Notes: generated by a model from the sequence alone, not told the origin. A DNA stretch of 21,538 nt from JBBQQK01 sp038216025 (GCA_038216025.1 JBBQQK010000009.1:1-21538), one strand, 5' to 3'; numbered from the stretch's first letter, positions 1 through 7,931 are shown. A program made the numbers and translations.

Positions 1-178
1 AATCAGTCTTTCTTTGCGTATCACGAGACTTAGATTTCACGTTTGTCAAAGTCACAATAACCATAGAAGAAAGGATCCCGATGATTGAGATTGTTATCAA
101 TATTTCAATTAAAGTGAAACCTTTTTGTTTCTCTGTACACTCTAGATGCTTCAATCCTATTGTTTCGTTTAATTTCAT
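1..178 (-). CDS. Type IV prepilin-like protein, partial (3' end outside window)
   Basis: The reverse strand encodes 59 codons running off the left edge. A 20-residue basic leader ends in a class III prepilin cleavage site, KG followed by FTLIE (G20, F21, E25). A hydrophobic helix of about 20 residues (ILITISIIGILSSMVIVTL) follows, then the charged, disordered-looking start of a pilin alpha-1 C segment. The Gly before Phe and the Glu at mature position 5 are the residues needed for prepilin peptidase cleavage and pilin assembly. The gene starts 30 bp after the stop of the preceding pilin, so the two are probably co-transcribed. The leader is longer than that of the neighbouring pilin (20 against 4 residues), as in some minor pilins. 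It is probably a minor or second pilin; the missing C-terminus prevents a closer call. Confidence 0.85.
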   Translation of the reverse strand, partial: MKLNETIGLKHLECTEKQKGFTLIEILITISIIGILSSMVIVTLTNVKSKSRDTQRKTD

Positions 179-208
179 CTAAGGTTGGATCCCTCTTATC
201 TCTAAGGT

Positions 209-595
209 TTACTTATTTAAATCAGTACCAGTAAAAACACATCCTGTGGAGGTGCAAGCGGCAGATTGACCATTAAACGAACCAGTGCCAGTAGCAGTTA
301 AGTAACTTCCTGAAATTCCATAATTGAAGCCAGTAGGAGCTGACGGATAGGTGGCAGTTACCGAGGAATCACTATTTGTGCAGACTGGACTCCCAAGAGT
401 AGAGCCACTATATACTGTGCCACCGTCGGCCTTACAGGCTTCCACTGTCTTATAGATAGCAGTGACATTATCTTTAACCTTGGCTACTGTTGCCCTTGTT
501 CTAGCGCCACTAACATTTAAAATAACGACAGTCGCTAAAATAGCTATAATTGCAATAACTACAAGCAACTCAATCAAAGTAAAACCTTTTTTCAT
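209..595 (-). CDS. Type IV pilin (probable major pilin)
   Basis: This 128-residue protein begins MKKG followed by FTLIELLVVIAIIAIL, a textbook prepilin N-terminus. It has a four-residue leader, cleavage after G4, mature Phe1 and Glu5, and a hydrophobic alpha-1 helix (about residues 5-27) that forms the fibre core and anchors the subunit in the membrane before assembly. The globular part (30-128) is rich in Gly, Ser, Thr and Ala and has four cysteines (C54, C72, C114, C119) that could form two disulfides. A GGAGG ribosome site lies five bases before the ATG. The gene has its own promoter near 789-816 and a leader of about 190 nt, which suits a highly expressed major subunit. It could be a pseudopilin, but the pilB/pilT neighbourhood favours a type IV pilus. 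Confidence 0.9.
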   Translation of the reverse strand: MKKGFTLIELLVVIAIIAILATVVILNVSGARTRATVAKVKDNVTAIYKTVEACKADGGTVYSGSTLGSPVCTNSDSSVTATYPSAPTGFNYGISGSYLTATGTGSFNGQSAACTSTGCVFTGTDLNK

Positions 596-677
596 ATTCC
601 TCCAAGTTTTAATTTCATTTAAAACTTTTAATTAATTTTCTTATACTAATATTGCTTACTCTTCGAAGCCATATGGT

Positions 678-709
678 GGCCGAGAATGTTCTCAGCCGCT
701 TGCGCAAGC
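678..709 (-). promoter_or_regulatory. Paired palindromes in the pilin 5' leader
   Basis: Two dyads lie side by side in the 217-bp gap between pilC and the pilin gene. The first (678-697) pairs GGC and GAGAA with TTCTC and GCC around a two-base centre, with one mismatch. The second (698-709) is the perfect 12-bp palindrome GCTTGCGCAAGC. Flanking GAAGC (665-669) and GCTTC (708-712) could close an outer stem. They fall inside the predicted transcribed leader of the pilin mRNA, about 85-115 nt before the start codon. They could stabilise the mRNA, bind a regulator or act as an RNA switch. There is no U-tract, so a simple terminator is unlikely. Confidence 0.45.
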
Positions 710-788
710 TTCAAACAATATTGACATAAGTAATATCTATTAACTACCCTGATCGACCCCTCCCCAACAAGATAAGATTAATATACTA

Positions 789-816
789 ATTATAAAGCAT
801 CTGTATTTTTCGTCAA
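789..816 (-). promoter_or_regulatory. Sigma-70-type promoter for the pilin gene
   Basis: On the minus strand TTGACG (811-816) is separated by 16 bases (795-810) from a perfect TATAAT (789-794). The -35 hexamer overlaps the TGA stop of the pilC-like gene. Transcription would start near 782, giving a leader of about 187 nt before the pilin ATG. The placement lets the pilin pair be transcribed independently of the upstream assembly genes. Confidence 0.65.
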
Positions 817-2024
817 TTCAGCTGCGCAACATTGTATATAGGCACAAGGACAGCAAACACTAAAAACGCAACTCCTAAGCCCATAATAACCAATATAATC
901 GGCTCGATCAAAGTTGAAATTGTCTTAATATTTTGATCAGTGGATTCGCCAAAATAATCAGCAACCTTCAGCATCACTTCGTCTAGTTTGCCTGTTTCTT
1001 CTCCTACGGCAGCCATCTGTCCTATCAATGAAGGAAAAACAGTGTCTTTACTCATTTGCACCGAAATCGGCACGCCTTTTTCCACTTGTTTTGCCAAAGC
1101 GACTATGCTTTTTTCGTAAATTTCATTGTTCATAACACCTGAGCAAATCTTAAGCGCGTCAAGCAACGGAACACCCGAACCGATTAACATAGCCAGTATT
1201 CTGGAAAATCTATACATATAAATGCCTTCTGCCATATTTTTAAACAAAGGAGTTTTTATCTTCATAAGCGACCAAAACCTGGAGCCTGTTGGAGAAGCTA
1301 CCCAAAATTTTACAGCAACCACCAGAACTACGATCATAACAAGCAACAGCCACCATGACTTTGATACGAAACCAGACAATGAAATCAAAGCTCTAGTTGC
1401 AAAAGGTAATTGGCCTCCCTGGGAATCAAAAACAGATTTTAACTGTGGAATAACAACCACCAACATATATGAGCCTATCCCCACCAAAGCCAAAAGTATA
1501 AAAGCGGGATAGTACAAAGCTCCTTTTACTTTGCCGACAAAGTTGTTATCATTTTCTAGCTGATCTGCCAATTGCGCCAAAACAACATCTAGCTTACCGG
1601 TTGCTTCACCCGCGCTTACGATACTGATAAAAACCTGATCAAACACATCAGGGTGCTTAGATAAGGCGGCCGAAAAACTCAGTCCTTCTTCTAAATCTCT
1701 GTAAATCTCCATGTAAATTTGATGAACATAGGCTTTTTTTGTCTGAGTACTAATAACTCTGATTGATTTTGTAATAGTGAGACCGGCAGATATCATAGTA
1801 GCCAATTGGCGGGCGAAAAGAGCCTTATCTCTAGCTTTAACCCGATTGAATATTTTAGGCATACTAAAATTTATTTCAGCTTTCTCTGGAATCAAATCTA
1901 AAAGGGAGAGACTATTCTTTTGAAGAATCTTTTCTGCTTCTGCGCTATCAGCCGCTTTTACCGTGCCTGTGATAAGAAGCCCTTTAGAGTTTTTTGCTTT
2001 GTATAAAAAAGTTTTTGTTGCCAT
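813..2024 (-). CDS. pilC: PilC/GspF-type inner-membrane platform protein
   Basis: The product is the cytoplasmic-membrane platform that couples the PilB and PilT motors to the growing pilus. From Met at 2024 it is 403 residues and begins MATKTFLYKAKNSKG, the usual PilC opening. It has two T2SSF domains (about 70-192 and 273-395), each with an alpha-helical cytoplasmic part carrying the repeated AGExTGKLDxV motif (138-147; variant GEETGKLDEV at 341-350). Hydrophobic segments lie at about 173-194, 223-243 and 373-397. The frame stays open to an ATG at 2129, which would add 35 residues and overlap pilT by 43 bp, but that extension is not PilC-like, so the start at 2024 is preferred. No convincing Shine-Dalgarno precedes it. 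It lies 62 bp after the pilT stop, in the same probable transcript. Confidence 0.93.
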   Translation of the reverse strand: MATKTFLYKAKNSKGLLITGTVKAADSAEAEKILQKNSLSLLDLIPEKAEINFSMPKIFNRVKARDKALFARQLATMISAGLTITKSIRVISTQTKKAYVHQIYMEIYRDLEEGLSFSAALSKHPDVFDQVFISIVSAGEATGKLDVVLAQLADQLENDNNFVGKVKGALYYPAFILLALVGIGSYMLVVVIPQLKSVFDSQGGQLPFATRALISLSGFVSKSWWLLLVMIVVLVVAVKFWVASPTGSRFWSLMKIKTPLFKNMAEGIYMYRFSRILAMLIGSGVPLLDALKICSGVMNNEIYEKSIVALAKQVEKGVPISVQMSKDTVFPSLIGQMAAVGEETGKLDEVMLKVADYFGESTDQNIKTISTLIEPIILVIMGLGVAFLVFAVLVPIYNVAQLN

Positions 2025-2086
2025 ATAATATATATCGCTAATTACCAAATTTATTCCCAGTAACAAAAAAGTGACATGTTCAAATA

Positions 2087-3181
2087 TCAATAAACCATCA
2101 TCTTGAAAGTTTTTGGATCTATCGCCCAAGTCAAAGCATCTTCCAGTGTGATTTCTCCCTTGGATACATATTCCGCTAAAACTTTATCCAAGCTTATCAT
2201 GCCATCTGAGGCTGATGTCTGTATAATATTAGGTATTTGATAGGTTTTTCCTTCACGAATCAGACTCTTAACAGCAGAGTTGCCAATCATGATTTCCGAT
2301 GCCAATACTCTGCCTCCCCCGACTTTAGGAATAAGTCTTTGCGAAATAACGCCCAACAAAACCGAAGCAAGTTGGTTTGATACTTGCTGTCTCATATGTT
2401 CAGGAAACACATTTATAATACGGTCGGCAGTTTGGGAAGAAGAATTTGTATGCAAAGTAGAGAATACTAAGTGCCCAGTTTCTGCGATTGTTAACGCCGC
2501 CTCGATAGTTTCAAGGTCACGCATCTCCCCGATAAGCACAACATCGGGATCTTCACGCAATACAGATCGCAAGGCCTTGCCAAAGGATCCTGTGTCAGGT
2601 CCTACTTCTCTCTGAGAGATGATACTTTTTTTATGCTCAAACACGTATTCGATCGGATCTTCAATGGTGATAATATGCTTACGTTGCTCTTCGTTGATTT
2701 TATTGATTAAAGCAGCTAATGTCGTGGATTTACCAGATCCAGTAGGACCGGCGATAATAACAAACCCTTGTGCATGATCTGTGAATTTCTCCAAAATTGG
2801 AGGCAATCCAAGGTCTTTGATGGATTTAATATTTGTAGGTATAAGACGCAAAGAACCAGCCTCAAACCCCTTTTGATAGTACAAGTTTACTCTGAATCGA
2901 ACATCTTTGAAACCAAAAGAAAAATCAAGTTCTTTTTTTTGACGAAAAGACTCAATCATTTCCTTTGGAGTAAAACTGGCAATAAGTTCTCTGATTTTAG
3001 TTTGAGTTAAAACTTCTTTATCCGGTATCGGAAGTAGTTTTCCATCTATTCTAACAGTAGGGGGAATGCCGACAGACAGATGAATATCTGATGCTTCTTT
3101 AGACATAGCAAATTCAAGATAACTCATCATTTCACTATTTTTGTGCTGACTCTCAGTTTCCACATACCCTCCTGGATACAT
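2087..3181 (-). CDS. pilT: PilT twitching-motility (pilus retraction) ATPase
   Basis: This hexameric AAA-like ATPase drives pilus disassembly. The 364 residues match the family length. An N-terminal PAS-like domain carries KEASDIHLSVG (28-38) and RIDGKL. The ATPase core has Walker A GPTGSGKST (145-153), the Asp box ITIEDPIEY, Walker B DVVLIGEMRD (213-222) and the His box GHLVFSTLHTN (236-246). The C-terminal AVKSLIREGK (303-312) corresponds to the AIRNLIRE motif of PilT, separating it from PilB. The ATG at 3181 has no ribosome site. A GTG at 3163 lies four bases after AGGAGGG (3168-3174) and may be the true start, giving 358 residues. It is followed by pilC; pilB is 110 bp upstream. Confidence 0.95.
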   Translation of the reverse strand: MYPGGYVETESQHKNSEMMSYLEFAMSKEASDIHLSVGIPPTVRIDGKLLPIPDKEVLTQTKIRELIASFTPKEMIESFRQKKELDFSFGFKDVRFRVNLYYQKGFEAGSLRLIPTNIKSIKDLGLPPILEKFTDHAQGFVIIAGPTGSGKSTTLAALINKINEEQRKHIITIEDPIEYVFEHKKSIISQREVGPDTGSFGKALRSVLREDPDVVLIGEMRDLETIEAALTIAETGHLVFSTLHTNSSSQTADRIINVFPEHMRQQVSNQLASVLLGVISQRLIPKVGGGRVLASEIMIGNSAVKSLIREGKTYQIPNIIQTSASDGMISLDKVLAEYVSKGEITLEDALTWAIDPKTFKMMVY

Positions 3182-3198
3182 CCTATATATTTATATTA

Positions 3199-3228
3199 AG
3201 TATACATCAACGGTAGATGCCAATACAA
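3199..3228 (-). promoter_or_regulatory. Possible promoter upstream of pilT
   Basis: A TATACT -10 candidate reads on the minus strand at 3199-3204. The best -35 partner is a poor TTGTAT about 18 bases upstream (near 3223-3228). Transcription would start near 3192, leaving too short a leader for the ATG at 3181 but a workable one for the GTG at 3163. The weak -35 makes this uncertain; pilT may simply be read through from pilB. Confidence 0.3.
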
Positions 3229-3291
3229 ACTTTTTTATCCGATTTGAATATTTTTGGTTCAACCATCTGTTAATATTCCAGAATTCATTTG

Positions 3292-5028
3292 CTAATTGCT
3301 CATTGTCGCTTGAAGAATTTCATCCACCGTCGTAGTTCCTGCAAGTGCTTTGAGAATACCGTCTTGTTTGAGTGTTATCATTCCATCTTCTTTAGACGCG
3401 CTAAATATTTCATTCGATGGACGCCTGCTTACAGCAAGATCCTCAATCTTGGGCGTCATCCTCATCACTTCAAATATTCCCATTCTACCTTTGAATCCGC
3501 TTGTGCATTCGGAGCAACCCCTGCCATAAAAGAATCTCATTTCCCTCGGTATCCTTGCCCTATCGCTAAGATTATTTTGCGGGATCATATCGAGCTCTCT
3601 TTTGATTTCTTCAACCAATTTTGGTGGCAATTTAATTTTTTCTTTACACTTTGGACAGATTACCCTCACCAATCGCTGGGCGATCACCAAATCAACTGCA
3701 GAAGTTATAAGAAAGGGCTCTACTCCCATATTTATCAAGCGAGGAAGACTACCGGCAGTATCGTTTGTGTGAAGGGTAGACAAAACCAGATGGCCAGTTA
3801 AAGCAGCATGAGTTGTCATACTTGCAGTTTCAGCATCTCTAATTTCGCCAACCATGATAATATTCGGATCCTGTCTCAGCACGCTTCTCAATCCGGCCGC
3901 AAAAGTAAAGCCGATGTCGGGCTTAACTTGGCATTGATTTATTCCAGGAGACTCATACTCGACAGGATCTTCAAGGGTGACTATATTTATGCCGGGCTGA
4001 TTCAAACGGCTCAAAACAGCATTAAGAGTGGTGGATTTACCACTTCCGGTAGGACCGGTAACAAGAACGATCCCCCAAGGCTTCTTAATAGCTTCTATTG
4101 TTTTATCAAAACCACTTCCCACCATACCTAAATCCTCCAGAGAGAGGATTTTTTGACTCTTGTCGAGAATTCTCAAAACAACTTTTTCACCGTGAACTGT
4201 TGGCAAACATGAAACTCTGACGTCAACTTCTTTATCTTTAAAAACGACTCCAAACCTTCCATCCTGTGGTATCCTCGTTTCGTCTATCTTCAATTTGGAT
4301 AAAATTTTGATACGACTGATGATCGGCGGGTGAAGAGAAAGCTGAGTTTTAGCAATGTCGATCAATACGCCATCAATTCTGCAACGAATACGTAGCATCT
4401 TGGATTGCGGCTCAATATGTATATCCGAGGCTTTTCTATTTAAAGCAAAATTTATTATGCCGGCTACTATTTTTGGAATATAACCTTGTCCAACAATTTC
4501 AGCGAGATCGCCTTCTGAAAAAATGTCTTTATCAAGCAGCCCACCTATATCCGCACTATCAAGCTGAGAGCTATTATCTGTCTTATTGGGATTTTCATTC
4601 GATCCTGACACTTCAATAAATTTTCCGTCCTGTTTGCCATTATCAGGCGGGACGACAGTCTTTACATTTTCAATAGTTGCTGGTTCAGCAACGTTCTCTT
4701 GTTGAAGTTGTTGGAAGTTGTTAACAGTGCTATTTTCTTGGACGGCAGCATTGTCAACTTCTAGTTTGTCTGTTTGCGCTTGAATCTGTGGATGGCTGAC
4801 AACTGAGTTATCGGATGGCGAAGTTGCCAAAGGATCATCCGTAGTTTCTTCTGGCAAATCATAATTTGGGAACATACCTTCATTTGAAATAACCTGATGG
4901 TTTACGTCTTGATTGACGTGAGAACTAATATTAGATTGGGTATTATCAAAAGAAGGATCAAAAAAACCCTTGAAGGAAATTCTCCTTTTAGTTTGAGCTG
5001 GCTCTATAATTGTTTGATCTTGTGACAT
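3292..5028 (-). CDS. pilB: PilB-type pilus extension ATPase lacking an MshEN domain
   Basis: This hexameric motor powers pilus polymerisation. Residues 1-160 are low-complexity and rich in Gln, Asn, Ser, Thr and acidic residues, with no recognisable MshEN (GspE N1) domain. The N2 domain starts near 165 (ASDIHIEP at 200-207). The ATPase core has Walker A GPTGSGKST (325-333), Asp box TLEDPVEY (351-358), Walker B NIIMVGEIRD (389-398) and His box GHLVLSTLHTN (412-422). The tetracysteine zinc site typical of PilB and GspE, but absent from PilT, is C458/C461 and C505/C508. The ATG overlaps the upstream gene's stop (TAATG), so the two are translationally coupled. That neighbour carries MshEN modules, suggesting the N-terminal domain is supplied in trans. 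The catalytic core is intact. Confidence 0.95.
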   Translation of the reverse strand: MSQDQTIIEPAQTKRRISFKGFFDPSFDNTQSNISSHVNQDVNHQVISNEGMFPNYDLPEETTDDPLATSPSDNSVVSHPQIQAQTDKLEVDNAAVQENSTVNNFQQLQQENVAEPATIENVKTVVPPDNGKQDGKFIEVSGSNENPNKTDNSSQLDSADIGGLLDKDIFSEGDLAEIVGQGYIPKIVAGIINFALNRKASDIHIEPQSKMLRIRCRIDGVLIDIAKTQLSLHPPIISRIKILSKLKIDETRIPQDGRFGVVFKDKEVDVRVSCLPTVHGEKVVLRILDKSQKILSLEDLGMVGSGFDKTIEAIKKPWGIVLVTGPTGSGKSTTLNAVLSRLNQPGINIVTLEDPVEYESPGINQCQVKPDIGFTFAAGLRSVLRQDPNIIMVGEIRDAETASMTTHAALTGHLVLSTLHTNDTAGSLPRLINMGVEPFLITSAVDLVIAQRLVRVICPKCKEKIKLPPKLVEEIKRELDMIPQNNLSDRARIPREMRFFYGRGCSECTSGFKGRMGIFEVMRMTPKIEDLAVSRRPSNEIFSASKEDGMITLKQDGILKALAGTTTVDEILQATMSN

Positions 5029-6254
5029 TAGATCTTCTTTAATACCAAATTAAAATCGACGATTGAAGTTGTGTATATTTTTAACGGATATTGCTCTTTT
5101 ATAAACGCAATCGCCTTCGAAGTGCCTTCGTCTTCCAAAGTATCAGTAGCCAGCATCAGCTCACCCGCTTTTGTCTCACCAAAGATAACTACTCGATATT
5201 TTTCAACAAACCTTTTTGGCAGTTGGGACAGATGACCTTGAGAAATAACTGCTTCAGCAAGCTTAATAAAATTCTTTCCGGAGCTTTTAATATCAGAATA
5301 GCTTTGACCAACAGAATCAATAGTAATTAAATTTTCCTTTTTTGATGCTGATTCATATCTGGATTTTGCAATATTTCCTTTCACTGCTTCAACAACTCGC
5401 TTAGCATCCGAACCGAAACTCGCTGTCTTTTTAGTATCCTCTTTGGTAACAAACGATTTGTTGGATTTAAATGTAACTCCTGTCTCATAATTATCAAGAA
5501 CAAATTTTATGTCTTCTTTCGATGTGGTAAATAGTTCTAGCTCAACATTGTTCTCTTTCCTTATGAAATCGAGTAGCTTTAAAGTAATTGTAGATTCATA
5601 ATTTTCACAAGCAACCATATAATAACCGCTGGGAGACTTGTCAAATACTACAATTCCATATTTTTCGATATAATCTTTCGGAATCTTGAAAATATATTTA
5701 GTTTCAAGCTCTCTGTTCCTTAAAAAAATTAAAGGGAGTGTAGTTTTTTTCAGCAAAATTCCGCTTTTTCGTTTGTATTGCGCTAAGGCTTCCATGAAAT
5801 CAGAGTCACTTGTAATATAAATTTCTATCGTCAAGCCATTTTTTTGTAGAAGCTTGCCTAGTCCCGAAGAATAATATACCAATAAATCCGATGGCCGGAT
5901 AACAGCTAATTTTAGAACTTTTCCCCTCAAATCAAATGGCATCAGTTTAAATTTTTTCGCTAAATTCAATGGTATTGTCGACTTTGCGACTTCTGATATT
6001 TCTAAATTTTTCAAAGAAATATACGGCATCTTCAAAAGAATGCTATACGCTTTATTTATCGTTTCTCGACTTACCAGTTTGTTCCTTACTAAAAAATTTT
6101 CAACCTCCCTGCTGGTTTTGAGGCGATTTTTTAATTTCTGAGCGTCTTCTAGGTCGAGCAAACCCTGTAAGACAAATACATCCAAGATAGACTGGGTGCT
6201 CAATAACTTCTTGGTATATCCACCAAAATAATCTTTATTTTTGTTTGAATTCAT
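5028..6254 (-). CDS. Stand-alone protein with three MshEN (GspE N-terminal)-type modules
   Basis: The 408-residue protein has no ATPase domain. Residues about 21-160 read as a complete MshEN/T2SSE-N domain: two helical repeats (QGLLDLEDAQKL, RNKLVSRETINKAY), then LPYISL-like KMPYISLKNLEIS and an alpha/beta half starting IPLNLAKKFKLMPFD. The alpha/beta half recurs twice: IPKDYIEKYGIVVFD (191-205) to 256, and LPKRFVEKYRVVIFG (345-359) to 408. All three units end in a strand and helix of the form YTTSxxDFxxVL. MshEN domains bind c-di-GMP or regulate the assembly ATPase in MshE and PilB. Here the RLGxxL signature is degenerate, so nucleotide binding is uncertain. It is coupled by TAATG overlap to a PilB lacking this domain, so it is probably an accessory subunit of that motor. 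No good ribosome site precedes the start. Confidence 0.75.
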   Translation of the reverse strand: MNSNKNKDYFGGYTKKLLSTQSILDVFVLQGLLDLEDAQKLKNRLKTSREVENFLVRNKLVSRETINKAYSILLKMPYISLKNLEISEVAKSTIPLNLAKKFKLMPFDLRGKVLKLAVIRPSDLLVYYSSGLGKLLQKNGLTIEIYITSDSDFMEALAQYKRKSGILLKKTTLPLIFLRNRELETKYIFKIPKDYIEKYGIVVFDKSPSGYYMVACENYESTITLKLLDFIRKENNVELELFTTSKEDIKFVLDNYETGVTFKSNKSFVTKEDTKKTASFGSDAKRVVEAVKGNIAKSRYESASKKENLITIDSVGQSYSDIKSSGKNFIKLAEAVISQGHLSQLPKRFVEKYRVVIFGETKAGELMLATDTLEDEGTSKAIAFIKEQYPLKIYTTSIVDFNLVLKKI

Positions 6255-6333
6255 TTTGGACGATTGTAAATTTTTCGGATTAATTTAAAAATGAACCTCG
6301 TTGCACTTGGAATCAAGAATACATACAGTAGAC

Positions 6334-6615
6334 TTACTTGAGTGCGCTAAAAGGGTTAGCTCTTCCCATCTTATCAGGCTTTACACTTATAGGTATATCG
6401 GAAAATTTTTCCTTACCAGTTAGAATATTCTCTGCATCTTTTTTCGTAGTAGAAATGTCAACCTGAGATAAATCGCTAACACCGGCAGATTGAAAAGCGG
6501 TATTTTTAGAAGTAGCTGGATCAGCCTTGAGCTGCGTCCACATCCAGAAAAAACCGAACACCACCCCTCCGGCAAAAATTATTGAAAATATTAGACCTAT
6601 CGCCTTGCTATTCAT
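6334..6615 (-). CDS. Small single-pass membrane protein of the pilus operon with C-terminal GRxNPF motif
   Basis: The 93-residue product has one membrane helix at about 5-27, a short polar linker, and a conserved-looking C-terminus KPDKMGRANPFSALK. GRxNPF/GRxDPF tails occur in PilP and GspC-type alignment-complex proteins. Its place directly after PilN- and PilO-like genes is where pilP stands in pilMNOPQ operons, so it may be a reduced PilP analogue. This is inference, because PilP is usually a lipoprotein of about 170 residues and no lipobox is seen. A GGAG site six to eight bases before the ATG supports the start. The gap to the upstream PilO-like gene is 31 bp. Confidence 0.7.
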   Translation of the reverse strand: MNSKAIGLIFSIIFAGGVVFGFFWMWTQLKADPATSKNTAFQSAGVSDLSQVDISTTKKDAENILTGKEKFSDIPISVKPDKMGRANPFSALK

Positions 6616-6646
6616 AAAAACTCCAAATATTATTTATGCTTGAATT

Positions 6647-7198
6647 CTACTTCGCTAAGGGCCGCTTATAAGCTTCTATCTGTAAAGACATAGACAAATC
6701 GCTTGAATCAGCGCTAGCGAAACTTACGCTTTTTATATTCATAAAGCGCACGTCCCTCTCCAGAAAAAGCACTAAAGAATTTAATTGCTCAAAACTACCG
6801 GTCACTGAAAATGATATTTGTACTGTATCTCCAGATGTAGACGAAGCCCTTCCAGCAGAAGCGACGGAATCACTACCGGAGATCTGTATGGTTGGCACCT
6901 GTAATTTCAGCTGCGTTAGAAGAAATTCAAGTTCAGTAAGAAGATTTGGCGTGTCTTTTCCCTCTGGCACTGCAATGAATAACTTATCCACAATGTCACT
7001 TAGCTGATCTAAATCTGTTTTAGCTTTACCAAGGGAACTAAGTTTTGATTTTGCGGCATTAGTTTGGTTTTCTATGGTTAATATCTCTCTATTGGTTTTT
7101 TGATATTTAGGAAGTATTGTTTTCCAAGAGTAAAAGAAGGAAATACCTGCTATAAGTATTGCCAAAAAAGTGTAAAAGCCTGAGTTGGATTTATTCAT
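6647..7198 (-). CDS. pilO: PilO-like pilus alignment protein
   Basis: PilO pairs with PilN in the inner-membrane alignment complex that links the cytoplasmic motor to the periplasmic part of the machine. The 183 residues show a short cytoplasmic tail, a membrane helix (about 9-27), a coiled-coil stretch (32-75) and a ferredoxin-like periplasmic domain. The pattern LFIAVPEGKDTPNLLTELE (73-91) followed by FSVTGSFEQLNSLVLFLER (130-148) is characteristic of PilO. The start codon overlaps the stop of the PilN-like gene by four bases (ATGA), showing translational coupling. The symbol rests on architecture and position rather than strong sequence identity. Confidence 0.8.
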   Translation of the reverse strand: MNKSNSGFYTFLAILIAGISFFYSWKTILPKYQKTNREILTIENQTNAAKSKLSSLGKAKTDLDQLSDIVDKLFIAVPEGKDTPNLLTELEFLLTQLKLQVPTIQISGSDSVASAGRASSTSGDTVQISFSVTGSFEQLNSLVLFLERDVRFMNIKSVSFASADSSDLSMSLQIEAYKRPLAK

Positions 7199-7923
7199 TG
7201 GGTACCTCCGTTTGTATCACTATTTGAAAGTGGACTAGGCGTTGAACCGGTACCGTTGCCCGAGCCGCCGGTGGTATTTGTATTTGTTTCAGAATTACTA
7301 GTCGAAGTTTTATCCTCTTTAACGATCTTTGTAGATATTGTGAAATTAAATTCGCCCGTGCCTTTATCGTTAGAAACAGATGATGAAGCCAAATCCACGT
7401 CTGTTAGATATGCCGAGCTTTTAAGGGAAAGCATTTGATCAGCGATTGCCCTGTACGATGATGTAGTGCCTGTCAAACTTACGGCGCCGTCATTTGCAAT
7501 AGAAATAGCCATGATTTTAACATCGCTATTTACCTTTTTGTATAATTCAGGTAAAAAGCTTCCATAAGAATATCTTGACTTGAACGCTGATGACAATTGA
7601 GTAACTGAACTTTTAAAATCGTTTGCCTTTTTTTCAATCTCTTTATTGGACGGTCTGGCTAATTCAGAAAGAACATTTGATTGCTCAATTTTTTTATCAT
7701 TTAAAGTAGTTTGGTTGTTATTTTGCATCAACCAAAAAAAGACAGTTGCTGCAACCGCGAACGCAGCAACTAACCATAAGATCAACATAGCAAAATTAAA
7801 ACTTGATTCCTGAGCAAATCCAAGCGTACTAGCAGCTTCAGCTCTGTTATGAACTTGACCTTGCGGAATTGCCGATGGTTGTGCTTGAGTTGTTTGAGTA
7901 GATGGGGGCTGTTGCCTGTCCAT
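7195..7923 (-). CDS. pilN: PilN-like pilus alignment protein with low-complexity tail
   Basis: The 242-residue product has a Gln/Pro-rich cytoplasmic N-terminus (1-40), a membrane helix (about 43-66), and a periplasmic domain with the PilN pattern of a strand (VKIMAISI), G-V-S-L-T-G, a helix (ADQMLSLKSSAYL) and another strand. The last 40 residues are almost only Ser, Thr, Asn and Gly, which is unusual for PilN and may be a flexible or glycosylated tail. The N-terminal motif that binds PilM in classical PilN is not obvious, and no pilM lies nearby. It is the first gene of the pilus operon, downstream of the promoter at 7981-8009. Its ATG lacks an adjacent Shine-Dalgarno, but GGAGGG lies across a hairpin. 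Confidence 0.75.
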   Translation of the reverse strand: MDRQQPPSTQTTQAQPSAIPQGQVHNRAEAASTLGFAQESSFNFAMLILWLVAAFAVAATVFFWLMQNNNQTTLNDKKIEQSNVLSELARPSNKEIEKKANDFKSSVTQLSSAFKSRYSYGSFLPELYKKVNSDVKIMAISIANDGAVSLTGTTSSYRAIADQMLSLKSSAYLTDVDLASSSVSNDKGTGEFNFTISTKIVKEDKTSTSNSETNTNTTGGSGNGTGSTPSPLSNSDTNGGTQ

Positions 7924-7931
7924 ATTTTATA

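Noticed and set aside
678..709. Rho-independent terminator after pilC
   Set aside because: The palindromes lack a T tract on either strand and lie about 100 bp from the pilC stop, inside the predicted pilin leader.
698..709. tRNA fragment or attachment site at the 12-bp palindrome
   Set aside because: No cloverleaf arms or tRNA consensus surround it, and no integrase is nearby.
2025..2129. N-terminal extension of PilC to the ATG at 2129
   Set aside because: The 35 extra residues overlap pilT, are unlike PilC, and precede the typical MATxxFLYKAKN opening.
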